Below, in pieces: positions 15,413 to 18,472 of a stretch of DNA of 18,472 nt (the first letter of the stretch is position 1; every line of letters begins with the position of its first letter). Where the stretch lies: NCBI GenBank assembly GCA_002384205.1, contig DGBH01000100.1:1-18472 (forward strand). Reading direction: 5' to 3'. Below the pieces are notes generated by a model that did no database searches, was not told where the DNA came from, and saw only the letters and a list, made by a program, of their open reading frames with translations. The stretch comes from Bacteroidetes bacterium UBA4009. GTDB lineage: Bacteria; Bacteroidota; Bacteroidia; NS11-12g; UBA9320. The translations under genes and the position numbers were made by a program.

Positions 15413-16609
15413 TTATAAAAAGTGTTTTAAATATATAATGGAGAAAAGAAGTAAAAAAATAATTCCAAACACTGCTAATCTTTTTTCGCCCTTAGACCAC
15501 AACTGATGTGGACTTTGGCTTACCAATTGATAACTAAGCATAGCTAATGCTGGAGCGGTAATAAACGACATAATAGTAGCAAAGTTTACCATCTGACTCA
15601 TACTATTTACCGCATAGGTCAATATAAGCATGGTGCCTAAATAAAGTAAGATTTGCCAAAGCAGACTCGATTTTAGCACGTTACCCAAGTTTAATTCTTT
15701 ACTTATATGTTGCATGACTCTTGGCATAGCATCAAAACAGGTAAGTGTGGTGCTAAACATAGTGGTAAAGGCGGCTATCGATATTAACCAATACGACCAG
15801 CCTCCTAAACAACGGGTAAATGCATTTATTAACTGAGCTGCAAATCCACTTGAACTTGCTTCTAAGGCCGCTCCAGTGCCATACATAGTGTGGGCTCCAA
15901 GTACTAAAAAGCACACGCCTAAAATGGCGGTACCATAGAAGCCAACATTAAAATCAAAATCTCCCTTAGATTTTTTTATACCACTAGATAGGGTCCAGAT
16001 GCTGTGCCATATGGCCAAGTCTAATGGAGCTGGCATCCAGCCCACAAAAGCTAATAAAAAAGTAATGTCGTTTTTGTTGGTTAGTTTAAATACCGTTTTT
16101 GCAGAAGGTACTATCTCACGCTCCATCCCAAATGAAAGCAGGAAGGCAACTAAGGTAGAAATACTTAGCACGATCATAATAACCTTCATGAGATTATCTA
16201 GGATACTAAACTTTCCAATTCTAACAATCGCTAAACATACAGTCAGTAAACCAAGTGACAATGAGGCTTGATTTAATGAAACACCCATATTCTGAATCAG
16301 ACCGGCGGTAACCAATGTCACCGCTGCTTGCACCGTAAACATAGTGCTGAGAGAAAGAATGAGTAAAAGTATTACGGCCCACTTACCTATTTTAGCGTAT
16401 CCCGATACTAGTGATTCTTCTGCGCGCTCAGCATATCGCGGTCCGAGTACAAAAAATGGATATTTAAAGAGGTGTGCTAATACTATGGCGATAATGAGAA
16501 TATATCCATATTGAGCGCCAGCCTTTGTACTTTGTACCAAGTGAGAAACCCCAATGGCAGCCCCTGCATAGAGTAAACCAGGTCCAAGCGATTTTAGTTT
16601 AGAAACCAT
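15413..16609 (-). CDS. Nramp-related transporter lacking the DPGN motif
   Basis: From the ATG at 16609 the product is 398 aa with about eleven hydrophobic helices. The first, SLGPGLLYAGAAIGVSHLVQ, corresponds to Nramp helix 1, but where metal transporters have DPGN this protein has GVSH (about residues 20-23). The helix 6 region is VGWMPAPLDLAIWHS (189-203): the conserved Met-Pro is kept, but the usual His is replaced. Asp196 and His202 are candidate alternative ligands. KYPFFVLGPRYA is conserved in this Bacteroidota subgroup. The transported ion is uncertain. The frame also allows an ATG at 16672, but its extra 21 residues (four Cys, no similarity) precede the family's natural start. The gapA terminator separates it from gapA. 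Confidence 0.8.
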   Translation of the reverse strand: MVSKLKSLGPGLLYAGAAIGVSHLVQSTKAGAQYGYILIIAIVLAHLFKYPFFVLGPRYAERAEESLVSGYAKIGKWAVILLLILSLSTMFTVQAAVTLVTAGLIQNMGVSLNQASLSLGLLTVCLAIVRIGKFSILDNLMKVIMIVLSISTLVAFLLSFGMEREIVPSAKTVFKLTNKNDITFLLAFVGWMPAPLDLAIWHSIWTLSSGIKKSKGDFDFNVGFYGTAILGVCFLVLGAHTMYGTGAALEASSSGFAAQLINAFTRCLGGWSYWLISIAAFTTMFSTTLTCFDAMPRVMQHISKELNLGNVLKSSLLWQILLYLGTMLILTYAVNSMSQMVNFATIMSFITAPALAMLSYQLVSQSPHQLWSKGEKRLAVFGIIFLLLFSIIYLKHFL

Positions 16610-16673
16610 GCAGCTAAAATAGCAATTTGATTGAATACACAAGACCTTACCATTTATCTCCAAACAAGGCATA

Positions 16674-16709
16674 CTAAAAACGGCAGCACTGAAGTGCTGC
16701 CGTTTTTAG
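16674..16709 (-). terminator. Strong rho-independent terminator of gapA
   Basis: The arms CGGCAGCACT (16681-16690) and AGTGCTGCCG (16693-16702) pair perfectly around GA. The flanking A5 and T5 tracts extend the stem to 17 bp with CT/AG outside them. It begins 21 bp after the gapA stop. The symmetric A and T tracts allow it to work in both directions. Confidence 0.9.
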
Positions 16710-16729
16710 ATACTATGATATAAAGCTAA

Positions 16730-17728
<999 letters not shown>

Positions 17729-17750
17729 TTATTTTTTTAAATAAGGAATG

Positions 17751-17758
17751 CAAACGTA
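17751..17758 (-). promoter_or_regulatory. Putative -7 box for gapA
   Basis: The minus strand reads TACGTTTG, an exact TAnnTTTG match. It would give a leader of about 30 nt that is almost all A and T, common for highly expressed Bacteroidota genes. No -33 TTTG is seen; the palindrome at 17760-17777 occupies the spacer. Confidence 0.5.
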
Positions 17759-17759
17759 A

Positions 17760-17777
17760 CTATTTTTTGAAAAATAG
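17760..17777. repeat. Inverted repeat in the gapA promoter spacer
   Basis: CTATTTTT and AAAAATAG are exact reverse complements separated by TG. The repeat starts one base upstream of the gapA -7 box, where a bound protein would cover the promoter core, so it may be an operator. Its AT-rich content makes chance more likely than for a mixed-base palindrome. Confidence 0.35.
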
Positions 17778-18057
17778 CGGAGTGAATTGGGATTACTTTA
17801 GCGTTTTTTAAGCGACAAAGATTAGTGAAACGGAATCCTCTAGCAGGGTTTTAAATGGGGCATAAGTAGATGGCTTATTCAACTAATCAATATTTATAAA
17901 ATTTTTGTTGTAAATAAAAGAAATAAGATTTCCTTTGCACTCGCCAAACGCAAAAGGAGATATTGTTCTTACACTAGCGTTTAGTAAACGTCATCCGAAG
18001 GATTCGGAGCCGGACAGCACAAAAGCTAGAAATAGTGAATGTGATACGAGCATTAAT
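17778..18057 (+). other. Gene-free stretch: tRNA promoter and structured leader
   Basis: No protein gene is supported here. It holds the divergent upstream sequences of gapA and the tRNA. After the tRNA promoter, the presumed leader (about 17943-18057) contains CGTTTA-G-TAAACG (17978-17990) and the hairpin TCCGAA-GGA-TTCGGA (17994-18008). AAACGC at 17946-17951 could pair with GCGTTT at 17977-17982 instead of the first hairpin. Confidence 0.5.
17908..17937 (+). promoter_or_regulatory. Promoter of the tRNA-Glu gene
   Basis: TTG at 17908-17910 and TTCCTTTG at 17930-17937 are separated by 19 bp, the Bacteroidota -33/-7 spacing, with one mismatch to TAnnTTTG. A second TTTG lies at 17904-17907. 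Transcription would begin near 17943, about 115 nt before the tRNA. Confidence 0.5.
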
Positions 18058-18129
18058 GGCCCGTTCGTCTATCGGCTAGGACACCGGGTTTTCATCTCGG
18101 CAAGAGGGGTTCGATTCCCCTACGGGCTA
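18058..18129 (+). tRNA. tRNA-Glu (anticodon TTC)
   Basis: The cloverleaf folds fully in 72 nt. The acceptor stem pairs GGCCCGT with ACGGGCT (one G-T pair at the end). The D stem is GTCT/GGAC. The anticodon stem is CCGGG/CTCGG around the loop TTTTCAT, giving anticodon TTC. The T stem AGGGG/CCCCT encloses TTCGATT. The discriminator is A18129 and CCA is not encoded. It decodes GAA and GAG. Confidence 0.97.
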
Positions 18130-18137
18130 CAAGCATT

Positions 18138-18180
18138 AACCCTATAAGTATCTGATATTAAGATGTTTATAGGGTTTTTT
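18138..18180 (+). terminator. Rho-independent terminator after tRNA-Glu
   Basis: AACCCTATAA (18138-18147) and TTATAGGGTT (18167-18176) form a perfect 10-bp stem, with a run of six T (18175-18180) at its 3' end. It starts 8 bp after the tRNA. Confidence 0.85.
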
Positions 18181-18189
18181 GTTAAGAGC

Positions 18190-18209
18190 AGGAAGCACAT
18201 AGGAAGCAC
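18190..18209 (+). repeat. Tandem direct repeat AGGAAGCAC, 11-bp period
   Basis: AGGAAGCAC occurs at 18190-18198 and again at 18201-18209, separated by AT. Paired direct repeats about one helical turn apart, just after a tRNA terminator, resemble integrase arm-type sites, but no integrase gene is visible in the window. Confidence 0.4.
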
Positions 18210-18338
18210 TCACCCCCTTAATGCGTATCACGTATGCAAACGTTAGCGGACTAGTATGGCTTAGCAGCAGATGTAGTAAGGTAGCAGGTATAGCACTAGG
18301 TGTATCAAGAAAAACGCCAAAAAATCCAGAGAACATTT

Positions 18339-18365
18339 TGTAAACAGACCCCCACCTGGTCTAAA
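18339..18365. mobile_element. Possible terminal sequence of an IS3-like insertion element
   Basis: TGTAAACAGACCCCC followed by a GGTCTAAA stretch looks like the TG-initiated, C-rich terminal inverted repeats of IS3-family elements. A small hairpin AGACC/GGTCT lies inside it. No transposase reading frame is visible in the remaining 107 bp and the other end lies outside, so this is a resemblance only. Confidence 0.25.
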
Positions 18366-18472
18366 TAATATGGCTTTCTATTTCGGTGTGTCTCTCTAGA
18401 ATGGGTGTATAACCCTAAGTCTAGGATTATATGAAATGCAAATGCAAAAACGGATGATTGCATACCAGCATA

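Larger units (their letters stand above)
18181..18472. other. Gene-free stretch after the tRNA, possible integration site
   Basis: I find no convincing gene. The plus strand carries a short open run (about 40 codons from the ATG at 18221 to a TAA at 18341) without recognisable similarity. The stretch also contains the AGGAAGCAC tandem pair, an IS-end-like sequence at 18339 and a small inverted repeat CCTA-AGTC-TAGG near 18415. The base composition is somewhat less A/T-skewed than the surrounding intergenic DNA. Confidence 0.4.

Noticed and set aside
16610..16672. N-terminal 21-residue extension of the Nramp-related protein
   Set aside because: It is cysteine-rich, has no hydrophobic or conserved character, and precedes the normal family start; the ATG at 16609 is preferred.
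17935..18147. 70-codon plus-strand frame running through the tRNA-Glu gene
   Set aside because: It starts with TTG inside the tRNA -7 box and reads straight through the folded tRNA; it has no recognisable similarity.
18142..18336. 64-codon minus-strand frame beyond the tRNA
   Set aside because: It ends inside the tRNA terminator hairpin, has no family resemblance and lies in otherwise gene-free DNA.

Overview
The window looks like a chromosomal segment of a Bacteroidota bacterium; I cannot fix the order. Support comes from AT-rich DNA, the near absence of Shine-Dalgarno sequences, repeated matches to the Bacteroidota -7 promoter box (TAnnTTTG), and a gene set typical of the phylum: a PorV/PorQ-type barrel, TamB, the Bacteroidota 'asparagine synthetase B-like' protein, a short cytochrome-b-like membrane protein and a YqgE family protein. 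There are 18 protein genes (one cut by the left edge) and one tRNA gene.

Region 1 (1-2763, all minus). A probable operon runs outer-membrane porin -> FMN-binding periplasmic protein -> Crp/Fnr-family regulator. A metallo-beta-lactamase-fold hydrolase follows, cut by the left edge and missing from a simple ORF scan. Its promoter carries a good Crp/Fnr-type palindrome placed where a class II activator would bind, so the neighbouring regulator may control it directly.

Region 2 (2792-7195, all minus). A six-gene run reads tsaD -> secreted unknown protein -> crcB (fluoride channel) -> 'asparagine synthetase B-like' secreted protein -> DUF3820 protein -> SAM methyltransferase. The first three junctions are all 4-bp ATGA stop/start overlaps. 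A 10-bp inverted repeat follows the last gene. A housekeeping tRNA-modification enzyme is therefore translationally coupled to envelope genes of unknown role.

Region 3 (7220-11614, plus). tamB is the only plus-strand protein gene. It diverges from tsaD across 24 bp; neither gene starts with ATG, and each probable -7 box lies at or inside the other gene's coding end.

Region 4 (11631-16609, minus). An NHL-repeat lipoprotein and a PorV/PorQ-like barrel form a 1-bp overlapping pair. Next come a UPF0158-like protein, a cytochrome-b-like membrane protein, a YqgE/AlgH protein and an Nramp-related transporter that lacks the DPGN metal-binding motif.

Region 5 (16673-18472). gapA ends at a strong hairpin terminator, and its promoter spacer contains a palindrome. 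On the plus strand, a tRNA-Glu(UUC) gene has its own promoter, a structured leader and a terminator. The last ~290 bp after it hold no convincing gene, an 11-bp tandem repeat and a sequence resembling an insertion-sequence end: a plausible but unproven integration site.

No CRISPR array, complete mobile element or obvious defence system is present. The best leads are the Crp/Fnr-MBL regulatory unit, the tsaD-coupled operon, the Nramp-related transporter and the region after the tRNA.
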